Shown here: piece by piece, positions 45,729 to 55,625 of the stretch | How positions within the stretch are numbered: the first letter of the stretch is position 1 | Layout of the letters: every line of letters starts with the position of its first letter | Translations under genes and position numbers: made by a program | Notes under the pieces: generated by a model | Seen by the model: the letters and a program-made list of their open reading frames with translations, nothing else | Told to the model about the DNA's origin: nothing | Databases searched by the model: none | DNA from: Nonomuraea coxensis DSM 45129 | Lineage (GTDB): Bacteria; Actinomycetota; Actinomycetes; Streptosporangiales; Streptosporangiaceae | Length of the DNA stretch: 64,000 nucleotides | Assembly (NCBI RefSeq): GCF_019397265.1 | Contig: NZ_CP068985.1 | Span: 5,882,001-5,946,000, forward strand | Direction: 5' to 3'

Positions 45729-47693
45729 TCAGACCTGGACGCGCCGCTCCACCGCCTGCACGATCTCGGTGATCGCCTGCTCGACCGGCACCCCGTTGTT
45801 CTGCTCGCCGCTCCGGTAGCGGAAGGAGACCGCGCCGCCCGCGATGTCGTCGTCGCCGGCCAGCAGCATGAACGGCACCTTGGCCTTCTGCGCGTTGCGG
45901 ATCTTCTTCTGCATGCGGTCGTCGGAGGTGTCGACCTCGACCCGGATGCCGTGCTCACGCAGCTTCTTGGCGACGTCCTGGAGGTAGGGGGCGTGGGCCT
46001 CGGCGATCGGGATGCCCACCACCTGCACCGGCGCGAGCCAGGGCGGGAAGGCGCCGGCGTAGTGCTCGGTGAGCACGCCGAGGAACCGCTCGACGGAGCC
46101 GAACAGCGCCCGGTGGATCATGACGGGCGTCTGCCGCGAGCCGTCGGCCGCCTGGTATTCGAGCCCGAACCGCTTGGGCTGGTTGAGGTCGAGCTGGATG
46201 GTGGACAGCTGCCAGGTGCGGCCGATGGCGTCCTTGGCCTGGACGGAGATCTTCGGGCCGTAGAAGGCCGCGCCGCCCGGGTCGTCCTTGAGCGTGAGCC
46301 CCGACTCGGTGGCCACCTGGCGCAGCGCCTCGGTGGCCTCCTCCCACTCGGCCGGGTCGCCGATGAACTTGTCGGAGTCGTCGCGGGTGGACAGCTCCAG
46401 GTAGAAGTCGTCGAGCCCGAAGTCGCGCAGCACGCTCAGCACGAACCGCAGCAGCGACTGGATCTCCTCGGCCATCTGCTCGCGGGTGGTGTAGATGTGC
46501 GCGTCGTCCTGTGTCATGCCGCGCACCCGGGTGAGGCCGTGGACGACGCCGGACTTCTCGTAGCGGTAGACGGAGCCGAACTCGCACAGCCGCAGCGGCA
46601 GCTCGCGGTAGGAGCGGCCGCGCGCCCGGAAGATGAGGTTGTGCATCGGGCAGTTCATCGGCTTGACGCGGTATTCGACGCCTTCGAGCTCGAAGGCCGG
46701 GAACATGTCGTCGGCGTACCACGGCAGGTGGCCGGAGGTCTCGAACAGCGACGACTTGGTGATGTGCGGCGTGTTGACGAACTCGTAGCCCGCCTCGGCC
46801 TGCCGCCGGCGCATGTAGTCTTCCATCTCCTTGCGGATGATGCCGCCCTTGGGGTGGAAGATCGGCAGGCCGCTGCCCAGCTCGGGCGGGAAGCTGAACA
46901 GGTCGAGCTCGGCGCCCAGCTTGCGGTGGTCGCGCTTCTCGGCCTCCTCCAGCAGCTTGAGGTATTCGTCCTGCTTGTCGCGGGACTCCCAGGCGGTGCC
47001 GTAGATGCGCTGGAGCTGCGGGTTCTTCTCGCTGCCCCGCCAGTAGGCGCCGCCGGAGCGCATGAGCTTGAAGGCCGGGATGGACCGGGTGGACGGCACG
47101 TGCGGGCCGCGGCAGAGGTCCTTCCAGCGCAGCTCGCCGCTCTTGGCGTCGAGGTTGTCGTAGATGGTGAGCTGGCCCGCACCGACCTCGACCGACTCCT
47201 CGTCGGCCGCGCCGCCCTTGAGCCCGATGAGCTCCAGTTTGTACGGCTCGCCCGCCAGCTCGGCGCGCGCCTCGTCGTCGCCGACCGGCCGCCGGGAGAA
47301 GAGCTGCCCCTCCTTGACGATCTCGCGCATGCGCTTCTCGACGCGCTTGAGGTCGTCGGGGTTGAACGCCTGGGGGACATCGAAGTCGTAGTAGAACCCG
47401 TTGTCGACGGGCGGCCCGATGCCCAGCTTGGCCTCGGGGAACAGCTCCTGCACCGCCTGCGCCATGACGTGCGCGGTGGAGTGGCGGACGATCGCCCTGC
47501 CCTCTTCGCTGGAGATCTCGATCGGCTCGACCACGTCGCCGTCGGCGAGCTCGTGCGCGAGGTCGCGGGCCTCGCCGTTGACCTTGGCCGCGATGACCGT
47601 GCGGCCGTCGGCCTCCAGCGCCGCGCCGGCCGTCGTGCCGGCCGCCACCACACGCTCGGCTCCGGCGAGGGTGATGTGTAGCTCGGCTGACAC
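45729..47693 (-). CDS. thrS: threonyl-tRNA synthetase
   Basis: Charges tRNA(Thr); 654 residues. Order: TGS domain ([20 protein letters not shown]), editing/SAD domain ([38 protein letters not shown]), catalytic class II core with the zinc-binding [24 protein letters not shown] (Cys/His), [18 protein letters not shown] (motif 2), [15 protein letters not shown] (motif 3 region with His) and the anticodon-binding domain. AAGGAG lies 6 nt before the GTG start. No T-box is visible upstream. In mycobacteria it adjoins the HIT gene; here a short accessory stretch lies between. Confidence 0.97.
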   Translation of the reverse strand: MSAELHITLAGAERVVAAGTTAGAALEADGRTVIAAKVNGEARDLAHELADGDVVEPIEISSEEGRAIVRHSTAHVMAQAVQELFPEAKLGIGPPVDNGFYYDFDVPQAFNPDDLKRVEKRMREIVKEGQLFSRRPVGDDEARAELAGEPYKLELIGLKGGAADEESVEVGAGQLTIYDNLDAKSGELRWKDLCRGPHVPSTRSIPAFKLMRSGGAYWRGSEKNPQLQRIYGTAWESRDKQDEYLKLLEEAEKRDHRKLGAELDLFSFPPELGSGLPIFHPKGGIIRKEMEDYMRRRQAEAGYEFVNTPHITKSSLFETSGHLPWYADDMFPAFELEGVEYRVKPMNCPMHNLIFRARGRSYRELPLRLCEFGSVYRYEKSGVVHGLTRVRGMTQDDAHIYTTREQMAEEIQSLLRFVLSVLRDFGLDDFYLELSTRDDSDKFIGDPAEWEEATEALRQVATESGLTLKDDPGGAAFYGPKISVQAKDAIGRTWQLSTIQLDLNQPKRFGLEYQAADGSRQTPVMIHRALFGSVERFLGVLTEHYAGAFPPWLAPVQVVGIPIAEAHAPYLQDVAKKLREHGIRVEVDTSDDRMQKKIRNAQKAKVPFMLLAGDDDIAGGAVSFRYRSGEQNNGVPVEQAITEIVQAVERRVQV

Positions 47694-47759
47694 GGTGACT
47701 CCTTGGGGTCGCGCGCCCGGCGCCCTGCACCGGGGCTGCTTCGGTGACGAACAACGATG

Positions 47760-48365
47760 CTATCGCGGGTGAAACCCCAGCTTTGTCAGGTCCTTCCTGG
47801 TGCCGTGGAAGACGTTGCGGTCCACGGGGCTCTGGGCGTACTGGTGGATGGTCCAGTCGGTCCAGGGCCGCGGCACGGCGGGGCGGCCCCGCGGGTGCTC
47901 CGGGCCGGCGATCCACAGGGGGTGTTCGCCGAGGCCGGCGCAGTGCCCGGAGTTCGCGAAGGAGTGGAAGGTGTAGATGAAGGGGCGCACGCCGGTGTGC
48001 CGCTCGACGTGGTGGCACCAGCGGCGGGCGTACCTGGCGACCTGCTCGGGGCGCAGGCCGTCGCCGGTCTCCAGGTCGAGCGCGATCAGGTCGCCGCGGC
48101 GCAGCCCGCCCGCCGACCTGATCGTGTCCAGGAAGTGGCGGGCCTGCTGGACGGGGTCGCCCTTGGGGCGGGCGAAGTGGTACGCGCCGCAGACCAGCCA
48201 GCTCTCCCGCATGCCGTTCCAGTTGCGCGCGAACCATTTGTCGGTCCAGTCGCCGCCCTCGGTCGCCTTGGCGAAGGCGAAGGCCAGTCCGGCCTCGGCG
48301 TGGCCGGACCAGTTGACCGAGCCCTGCCAGTTGGACACGTCTATGCCGTGCAGCACGCCCTTCAC
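47760..48365 (-). CDS. GH25 lysozyme-like protein without signal peptide
   Basis: A 201-residue single-domain protein related to glycoside hydrolase family 25 (muramidases). It opens with HGIDVSNWQGSVNW (catalytic-type Asp), then AFAKATEGGDWTD, CGAYHFARPKGDPVQQARHFL, and the DxE motif in LIALDLETGDG; the late WTIHQYA strand is also typical. No signal peptide or wall-binding domain is seen, so it is either released by lysis, exported by another route, or not a muramidase. GTG start; a TAAGCT box lies 8 nt upstream. It lies just upstream of thrS on the same strand. Confidence 0.85.
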   Translation of the reverse strand: MKGVLHGIDVSNWQGSVNWSGHAEAGLAFAFAKATEGGDWTDKWFARNWNGMRESWLVCGAYHFARPKGDPVQQARHFLDTIRSAGGLRRGDLIALDLETGDGLRPEQVARYARRWCHHVERHTGVRPFIYTFHSFANSGHCAGLGEHPLWIAGPEHPRGRPAVPRPWTDWTIHQYAQSPVDRNVFHGTRKDLTKLGFHPR

Positions 48366-48396
48366 CTTGCCAGAGCTTATGGGGATCCCTCCCGCC

Positions 48397-49296
48397 TCAG
48401 CCCTTCGCCGCGCCGATCAGCAGGCTCCGCGTGCGTTCCCGCCCGGCGAACACGGAGCCGACGAAGTCGGTGACCCCGGCCCGCTCCAGCTCCGCGAGCT
48501 TGGCCAGCACGGTCTCCTCGTCGCCCACGAGGGCGACGTCGCCGGGGTTGGCCGCGCCCTCCCTGTCGAGCATGGCCCGGTAGGACGGGAGCTGCCCGTA
48601 GATCTGGAAGACCTCGTTGGCGCGGGCGACGGCGCCCTCGGGGTCGTCGGTGACGCAGACGGGCAGCGCGCACACGACGCGCGGCGGCTCCCGGCCCGCC
48701 TCGGCGGCGGCGGCCCTGATCGTCGGCACGATGTGCTCGGCGACGGTCCTGGGGCCGGTCATCCACAGGACGGTCCCGTCGGCCACGGTGCCGGCCATCC
48801 TGAGCATGCGCGGGCCGAGCGCGGCCACCAGCACGGGGAAGCCGGCTCCCGGGGTGCTCAGCCTGATGTCGGCCTTGAGCGTCTCGCCCTCGTAGCGGAC
48901 GTGCTCGCCGCGGCTGGCCGGCACGAGGACGTCCAGGTACTCCTTCATGTGCCGGCCGGGCCGCTCGAAGCTGTAGCCGAACATGTTCTCGATGACGACC
49001 TGGTGCGACAGCCCGAGGCCGAGCGCGAACCGGCCGCCGAGCGCGGCGTTGGCGGTCATGGCCTGCTGGGCCAGCGCGGCCGGGTGGCGCGGGTAGGTGG
49101 GGACGACGGCGGTGCCGAGCTCCAGCGGCGGCGCCTGCACGCCGGCCGCGACCAGGGCGGTGATCGCGTCGAGGCCGAAGATGTGGGAGAGCCAGGCCGA
49201 GCTGAAGCCGTCCTCGGCGGCCTGGGCGATCTGGTCGCGGAGACCGCCGATGGGGTCGGCGCCCGTGGGCTCGTTGAGGAAGTATCCGTAACGCAT
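48397..49296 (-). CDS. LLM class F420-dependent oxidoreductase
   Basis: A 299-residue luciferase-like TIM-barrel protein that most likely uses reduced coenzyme F420, common in actinobacteria. Seen: MRYGYFLNEPTGADPIGGLRDQIAQAAEDGFSSAWLSHIFGLDAI, PRHPAALAQQAMTANAALGGRFALGLGLSH, GYSFERPGRHMKEYLDVL, and VALVGDEETVLAKLAELERAG. The ATG at 49296 is chosen (GGAG about 10 nt upstream, conserved start) over a frame opening at 49344. Substrate unknown. Divergent from pgm. Confidence 0.9.
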   Translation of the reverse strand: MRYGYFLNEPTGADPIGGLRDQIAQAAEDGFSSAWLSHIFGLDAITALVAAGVQAPPLELGTAVVPTYPRHPAALAQQAMTANAALGGRFALGLGLSHQVVIENMFGYSFERPGRHMKEYLDVLVPASRGEHVRYEGETLKADIRLSTPGAGFPVLVAALGPRMLRMAGTVADGTVLWMTGPRTVAEHIVPTIRAAAAEAGREPPRVVCALPVCVTDDPEGAVARANEVFQIYGQLPSYRAMLDREGAANPGDVALVGDEETVLAKLAELERAGVTDFVGSVFAGRERTRSLLIGAAKG

Positions 49297-49380
49297 CCGA
49301 ACAGAACTCCATTCTGGTGGCTGACGTGAATCTACTTCGCACACCGGGGCGCGGTCATCCGGCGCGCCGGACCCCGTTTG

Positions 49381-49386
49381 TAAAGT
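49381..49386 (+). promoter_or_regulatory. -10 box of leaderless pgm promoter
   Basis: TAAAGT, 7 nt before the ATG at 49394, no ribosome site. Confidence 0.5.
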
Positions 49387-49393
49387 GACCCGT

Positions 49394-51028
<1,635 letters not shown>

Positions 51029-51040
51029 CCCGCGCCCAGG

Positions 51041-51739
51041 TCAGCTCAGCTCCCGGAGGGACGACGAGGGCATGCCGGTGCGGCCGAGGTCGGCGTGGCG
51101 GGCGGCGGCGACGCCGTCGCCGTAGCCGGTGCCGCTGGTGCGCGGGACGCTCATCCTGACCCGCGGGTAGTGCGCGGCCACGGCGCGCTCCACCTCGGCG
51201 CGGCGGTCGGCGAGGACGAGCGCGGTCCCCGTGCCGGCCGCCGCCGCGTCGGCCTCGGCACCCGCCTCGGCCGCGCACAGCAGCCGGTAGACCTCGTCGG
51301 TGAAGCCGAGCAGCCACGAGCGCCGGTAGGCGCGCGGCGAGACGGCGTCGCCGGGCGGCCGGACGCGGGCCAGCCCCGAGGCCATCTGCAGCAGCAGGGA
51401 CGTCGCCAGCAGATCGGCCCGCTCCAGGTCGGCCGCGAAGCCGAAGACGTGCACGCGCTGGCCGCCGTCGCCGCGCCCGATGAGCAGCGGGCGGCAGCGC
51501 ACCGCCTGGGCGACCAGGCTGACGAGGCGGGCCTTCTCCCTGGCCCACGGGCCCGGCAGGGTGACGACGCGGTCGCCGGGCGCCTGGCGGTCGCGGCCGG
51601 GCGGCAGCGCGTCGATGCCGTGCCTGGCCATGAGCGCCGAGGCCGCCGCCATGAACGTGGCCCGCTCGTGCTCGTTGTCGGTGCGCTCGGCCTTGGCCAG
51701 GAGTTTCCTGACGCGCTCCAGTGTGCGCTGCTCGCGCAA
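51041..51739 (-). CDS. DUF2786 domain protein
   Basis: A 232-residue protein of unknown function. The N-terminal DUF2786 region (about residues 5-42) is clear: LERVRKLLAKAERTDNEHERATFMAAASALMARHGID. The rest has HVFGFAADLERADLLATSLLLQMA and YRRSWLLGFTDEVYRLL, seen in its larger relatives, and ends in a Gly/Ser/Thr segment (SGTGYGDGVAAARHADLG) resembling the end of those proteins. The start is a TTG at 51739, 5 nt after GGGGGC. It follows the membrane gene at 51764-53002 by 24 nt, so both are probably one operon. Confidence 0.85.
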   Translation of the reverse strand: MREQRTLERVRKLLAKAERTDNEHERATFMAAASALMARHGIDALPPGRDRQAPGDRVVTLPGPWAREKARLVSLVAQAVRCRPLLIGRGDGGQRVHVFGFAADLERADLLATSLLLQMASGLARVRPPGDAVSPRAYRRSWLLGFTDEVYRLLCAAEAGAEADAAAAGTGTALVLADRRAEVERAVAAHYPRVRMSVPRTSGTGYGDGVAAARHADLGRTGMPSSSLRELS

Positions 51740-51763
51740 GTGCCGCCCCCAGGGTGCCGCCGC

Positions 51764-53002
51764 TCAGTGCTTGGCGAGCACCCGCCCGTCGGCCCCGAGG
51801 GCGGGGAAGGCGCCCGTGTCCACGATGCCGTGCTGCTGGTACAGCGCCTCGATGAGGGCGTGTGCCTGCGGCTCCAGCTTCCACAGGGCACGATACTCGC
51901 GCGCGGTGGCCAGCGAGATGCCGATCTCCTGGGCGATGTCCACGGTGCGCGGCACGATGCCCTTGGCGATCTGCCGGTCCCAGTAGTCGCGGGCGGCCCG
52001 CTGCCGGGCGGCGCGCTCGGCGGTGGACAGCACCTGCGGGGTGGTGTCGAGCACCTCGGCGTCCTCGTCCTCGTCGTCGACGAGCTCGGCCAGCGCGGGC
52101 GGCAGCGCGGGGCGGGCGGGCACCGGGTGCCGTTCGGCGTCGTGCTCCCACGGCACGCGCGGGTCGGCGTCGATGAGGGCGGTGGTGTTGTAGAGCGCGG
52201 CGATCTGGGCGAGCAGCGCCTCCTGGCGGGCCGGGTCGACGGCCAGGCCGGTGTGCTCGACGGCCTGGTCCATGGCCTTGTCGAGCTTGGCGAGCGCGGC
52301 GCGCAGCTTGCGCTCGGGGGCGCCGGACTCGCGCAGCGCCTTGGCCTTCTTGGCGGCCAGCGCGACGCGGGTGAGCCTGCGGTGGGCGTCGACCTCGCTG
52401 GCCGTGCGGTCGCTGACCTCGGCCAGGCCGAGCCGGACGAGCAGCCGTTCGGGGGTGAGCCGCCAGTTGATGCGGCCGGTGCCGCGGATGCGGTGGCGTT
52501 CGATGGCCATGCCGCGCTCCCACAGCCAGGCGGCGACCAGCGGCGCGGCGAGGCGGAAGACGGCCTCGGGCAGGCTGCGCGCGTCCATGGACGACAGGAC
52601 GGCGGTCAGGCAGGTCAGCGCCCACACGGCGATGCCGTCGATGCCGGCGGAGAAGTTCTCGCGCATGTTGCGGCGGGCGCGTACGGCCGAGGTGATGATG
52701 GCGACCTCGATGAAGGCGAACAGCAATAACCTCAGCGGCCCGTCCAGCCCCAGCACGTCGCCGGAGAAGCGCCACATGCCCTGCGCCGACACACCGGTGG
52801 CGATGGACGCGGCCACGATGGTCAGCACGTCCTCGATGGGACGCTGGGCGACGTATCTGGCGAACAGCCAGGCGAGGGCTCTCCAGGCGATCCTGGTCAC
52901 CAGGAACGCGAGCGCCAGCCCGAGGAGGCTGAGCAGGGCGATGACCGCCGTGGCGACCGGCTTCTCTTGGACGAAGGCGGTGATTTCCTCGAATGTCGGC
53001 AT
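51764..53002 (-). CDS. membrane protein with DUF2637-like helices and C-terminal HTH-like end
   Basis: A 412-residue protein. Four to five hydrophobic helices lie in residues about 15-175 (AVIALLSLLGLALAFLVTRIAW, VLTIVAASIATGVSAQGMW, LLLFAFIEVAIITSAV, IAVWALTCLTAVLSSMDA), with GVSAQGMW and the FIEVAI...R pattern reminiscent of DUF2637/Spd proteins of actinomycete plasmids. A charged helical region with coiled-coil character follows, and the end (QIAKGIVPRTVDIAQEIGISLATAREYRALWK, about 355-385) looks like a helix-turn-helix. No mobile-element genes surround it, so it is treated as chromosomal. Function unknown. Confidence 0.78.
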   Translation of the reverse strand: MPTFEEITAFVQEKPVATAVIALLSLLGLALAFLVTRIAWRALAWLFARYVAQRPIEDVLTIVAASIATGVSAQGMWRFSGDVLGLDGPLRLLLFAFIEVAIITSAVRARRNMRENFSAGIDGIAVWALTCLTAVLSSMDARSLPEAVFRLAAPLVAAWLWERGMAIERHRIRGTGRINWRLTPERLLVRLGLAEVSDRTASEVDAHRRLTRVALAAKKAKALRESGAPERKLRAALAKLDKAMDQAVEHTGLAVDPARQEALLAQIAALYNTTALIDADPRVPWEHDAERHPVPARPALPPALAELVDDEDEDAEVLDTTPQVLSTAERAARQRAARDYWDRQIAKGIVPRTVDIAQEIGISLATAREYRALWKLEPQAHALIEALYQQHGIVDTGAFPALGADGRVLAKH

Positions 53003-53367
53003 CAGTCACTATCCGTGGGGGGCGTTAACTCCGGCTCTATGCGACGAGATCATCGCAGAATGTCGCCAAATCTGTACGCCGAACACCGTCTGCCGCCCCA
53101 GTTTGCCCCGCTTTCTCAGGGGCAACGGGCCCGCCCCGGCGGACGCCGGTCCGCGGCCGGCGGCGCGGGGGGCGGCGCGGGGGGCGGCGCGGGGGGCGGC
53201 GCGGGGGGCGGCGCGGGGGGCGGGGTCCGCGGACGCCGAACGGACGGCCCGCCGGCGGGCTGAGGTGTAAATTCCTCCTTTCGGAGGGGCCCAGCAGGCT
53301 TCCCAGGTGGGACCATCTATCGAGGGATTTATCCCTGGATGGTGCGCTATATCCCAGCAGGACGGAC
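53003..53367. other. intergenic region before the P450 gene
   Basis: A 365-bp divergent region without a gene. It holds the G-rich tandem repeat at 53162-53221 and, nearer the P450 gene, an AT-richer stretch (about 53315-53355) with the small inverted repeat GGGAT/ATCCC that probably carries the promoter. Confidence 0.6.
53162..53221 (+). repeat. five exact tandem copies of a 12-bp G-rich unit
   Basis: GGCGCGGGGGGC repeated five times without change, giving five runs of six G on the plus strand, separated by six bases. It is outside any gene, about 150 bp upstream of the P450 start. It could fold as a G-quadruplex and is a likely site of length variation. Confidence 0.95.
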
Positions 53368-54546
53368 ATGATGTCAGACAATGAGTTCCCGCTCGTCCAG
53401 TTCATGCGCGACGGCTTCGACCCCGTGGGCGAGCTCGGCCGCATCAGGAACGAGCATCCGGTCTTTCCGATGCAGATCCCGGGCGACCAGACCGTGTACC
53501 TCGTCACCCGCTGGGAGGACGTCCGCACGGTGCTCGGCGACCACGAGCGGTTCAGCAACGACTTCGCGGGCGTCATCGGGCTGGGCTCCAACCAGGAGGA
53601 CCCGGGCGGGCTGGGCTTCCGCGACCCGCCCGAGCACACGCGGCTGCGCAAGTTCCTGACCCCCGAGTTCACCGTGCGGCGGCTGCGCCGGATGGAGCCG
53701 CGCATCGAGGCCATGGTCGAGGAGGCGCTCGACCGCATCGAGGCCAAGGGCGCCGAGGGCATGCCGGTCGACCTGTTCGAGGAGTTCGCGCTGCCGATCC
53801 CGTCGCTCGTCGTGTGCGAGCTGCTGGGCGTCCCCTACGAGGAGCGCGCCGGCTTCGTCAAGATCAGCAAGGACCGCTTCGACTTCACCGCCGGGCCCGA
53901 GGCGTCGCTGCAGGCGATCAACGACGCGATGACGTACCTCGTCGAGCTGGTCGCCAGGGAACGGCTGAACCCCGGCGAAGGACTGCTCGGCCAGCTCCTG
54001 CGCGAGCACGGCGACGAGCTCGACGACCGCACGCTCGCCAGCATGGCCGACGGCCTGCTGACCGGCGGCCACGACACCAGCACCAGCATGCTCGCCCTCG
54101 GCACGCTCTGGCTGCTGGAGCACCCGGAGCAGGCCGCGAAGGTGCGCGAGGTCGACGGCTACGTCAACGACGTCGTCGAGGAGCTGCTGCGCTACATGTC
54201 CGTCGTGCAGGTCGCCTTCCCGCGCTTCGCCCGCGACGACCTGGAGCTGCACGGCGTGCCGATCAAGAAGGGCGAGATGGTGCTGTGCTCGCTCATCGGC
54301 GCCAACCGCGACCCGCGGGCGCTCGGCGCGGACGTCGACGAGATCCGGCCCGGCCGCGACGGCTCCCACATGGCCTTCGGCCACGGCATCCACCGCTGCC
54401 TCGGCGCGCCCCTGGCGCAGATGGAGATGCGCATCGCCTTCCCCGCCCTGCTGCGCCGCTTCCCCACCCTCCGGGTCGCGGGCGAGGCGACCTTCCGCGA
54501 GCTCGCCATCGTCTACGGCCTCAAGACGCTACCCGTGGCCTGGTAG
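53368..54546 (+). CDS. cytochrome P450
   Basis: A 392-residue soluble bacterial P450 monooxygenase. The heme loop is FGHGIHRCLGAPLA with the Cys ligand at about residue 344, the ExxR motif is EELLR (272-275), and the I-helix oxygen-activating motif is TGGHDTSTS (about 232-240), with Asp in place of the usual Glu beside the Thr. The N-terminal FRDPPEHTRLRKFLTPEFT is the C-helix motif. No ferredoxin or reductase gene is adjacent, so redox partners come from elsewhere. It begins at either of two consecutive ATGs. Substrate unknown. Confidence 0.94.
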   Translation: MMSDNEFPLVQFMRDGFDPVGELGRIRNEHPVFPMQIPGDQTVYLVTRWEDVRTVLGDHERFSNDFAGVIGLGSNQEDPGGLGFRDPPEHTRLRKFLTPEFTVRRLRRMEPRIEAMVEEALDRIEAKGAEGMPVDLFEEFALPIPSLVVCELLGVPYEERAGFVKISKDRFDFTAGPEASLQAINDAMTYLVELVARERLNPGEGLLGQLLREHGDELDDRTLASMADGLLTGGHDTSTSMLALGTLWLLEHPEQAAKVREVDGYVNDVVEELLRYMSVVQVAFPRFARDDLELHGVPIKKGEMVLCSLIGANRDPRALGADVDEIRPGRDGSHMAFGHGIHRCLGAPLAQMEMRIAFPALLRRFPTLRVAGEATFRELAIVYGLKTLPVAW

Positions 54547-54552
54547 ACGGGC

Positions 54553-54558
54553 TACGTT
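54553..54558 (+). promoter_or_regulatory. -10 box of leaderless HAD-gene promoter
   Basis: TACGTT, 6 nt before the GTG at 54565 and just after the P450 stop codon. Confidence 0.45.
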
Positions 54559-54564
54559 CGCCAT

Positions 54565-55338
54565 GTGAGCGAGCCTGCTGCTGTTGACGACCCCGTCATC
54601 GACCTGACCCGGGTCGGCGCCGTCGCCTTCGGGACCGACGGCGCGGTCACCGACACCGCCCGGGGGCACGCGGCCGCCTGGAAACACGTCTTCGACGCCT
54701 TCCTGCGCGGCCGCTCCGCGCCGTTCGACATCCGCGAGGACTACCTGCGCCACCTGGACGGGAGGCCCCGCCTCGACGGGATCCGCACGTTCCTCGCCAC
54801 GCGCGGCATCACGCTGCCCGAGGGCGCACCGGACGACGAGCCGGGCGCGCCCACCGTGCACGGCCTGGGCCTGGCCAAGGACCGCACGTTCCTCGCGCAG
54901 GTCGACGCGTACGGCGTGGCCGCGTTCCCCTCCACCGTGGCGCTGCTCCACGAGCTGCGGCGGCGCGGCGCCAGGACGGCGGCCGTGTCGGCGAGCCTGC
55001 ACGGGCGGCGGCTGGTGCGGGCGGCCGGACTGTCCCACCTGTTCGACGTGATCGTCGACGGCGCCGACGCCGCCGAGCTGCGCCTCCCCGGCCAGCCCGA
55101 CCCCGCCCTGTTCCAGGAGGCGGCGCGCCGCCTGGGGCTGCCGCCGGCCCGCGTCGCGGTGGTGGACGCCGCGCTGGCGGGCGTGGAGGCCGCGGGCAAG
55201 GGGGCGTTCGGGCTGGTCGTCGGCGTCGTACGCGAGAGCGGGCAGGCGGACGACATGCGCGCCGCCGGAGCCGGGGCCGTCGTCGCCGACCTCGGGGAGG
55301 TCGAGGTGCGCGGGCGGGTCCTACCCTTGTCCTCGTGA
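54565..55338 (+). CDS. degenerate HAD-superfamily protein (beta-phosphoglucomutase-like)
   Basis: A 257-residue protein with the HAD fold and cap of the beta-phosphoglucomutase group, but with the catalytic residues lost. Motif I reads AFGTDGAVTD: the nucleophile Asp is Gly23, while the second Asp (25) remains. Motif II Ser (VSAS, about 142) is kept. The motif III Lys is Gln177 (PGQPDP), and motif IV is VVDAALAGVE, with one of the two acids changed to Ala. It is therefore probably not a phosphatase or mutase; it may bind a phospho-ligand or a partner. It overlaps the DUF4031 gene by 4 bp (GTGA). Confidence 0.88.
   Translation: MSEPAAVDDPVIDLTRVGAVAFGTDGAVTDTARGHAAAWKHVFDAFLRGRSAPFDIREDYLRHLDGRPRLDGIRTFLATRGITLPEGAPDDEPGAPTVHGLGLAKDRTFLAQVDAYGVAAFPSTVALLHELRRRGARTAAVSASLHGRRLVRAAGLSHLFDVIVDGADAAELRLPGQPDPALFQEAARRLGLPPARVAVVDAALAGVEAAGKGAFGLVVGVVRESGQADDMRAAGAGAVVADLGEVEVRGRVLPLSS
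55322..55327 (+). promoter_or_regulatory. possible -10 box inside the HAD gene for DUF4031
   Basis: TACCCT, 7 nt before the GTG at 55335. Because the gene also overlaps the HAD stop, coupling may be enough, so the box is tentative. Confidence 0.3.
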
Positions 55339-55607
55339 CCGTTCTCATCGATCCTCCCCACTGGCCCGGTCCGCGCGGGCTGATGTGGTCGCATCTGGTC
55401 AGCGACCACACGCTCGACGAGCTGCACGACTTCGCCGTGCTGCTGGGGATGCCGGGGCGGGCGTTCGACCGCGATCACTACGACGTGCCCGAGACCGTGC
55501 ACGCGCGGGCGGTGTCGCTCGGGGCCGAGGCGGTCAGCTCGCGGGAACTGCTGCGCCGGCTGGTCGACGCGGGGCTGCGCAGCCGCAAGCGGCACCTGCC
55601 GCGGTGA
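55335..55607 (+). CDS. DUF4031 domain protein
   Basis: A 90-residue protein of the DUF4031 family, function unknown. It is recognised by VLIDPPHWPGPRGLMWSHLVSD at the start and DELHDFAVLLGMPGRAFDRDHYDVPE, with several His, Asp and Trp residues that could form a metal or nucleotide site. It overlaps the HAD-like gene by 4 bp (GTGA), which implies linked synthesis and perhaps a shared complex. Confidence 0.88.
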   Translation: MTVLIDPPHWPGPRGLMWSHLVSDHTLDELHDFAVLLGMPGRAFDRDHYDVPETVHARAVSLGAEAVSSRELLRRLVDAGLRSRKRHLPR

Positions 55608-55625
55608 ACGCCCGGCCGGCCGCGG

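Noticed and set aside
47694-47759. T-box riboswitch before thrS
   Set aside because: The leader is too short and has no T-box sequence or stem structure; AAGGAG sits directly before the start.
51764-53002. Integrated plasmid or conjugative element
   Set aside because: Only one protein with partial similarity to plasmid spread proteins; no integrase, replication or transfer genes and no attachment-site repeats were seen.
53162-53221. CRISPR array
   Set aside because: Direct 12-bp repeats without spacers; no cas genes in the window.
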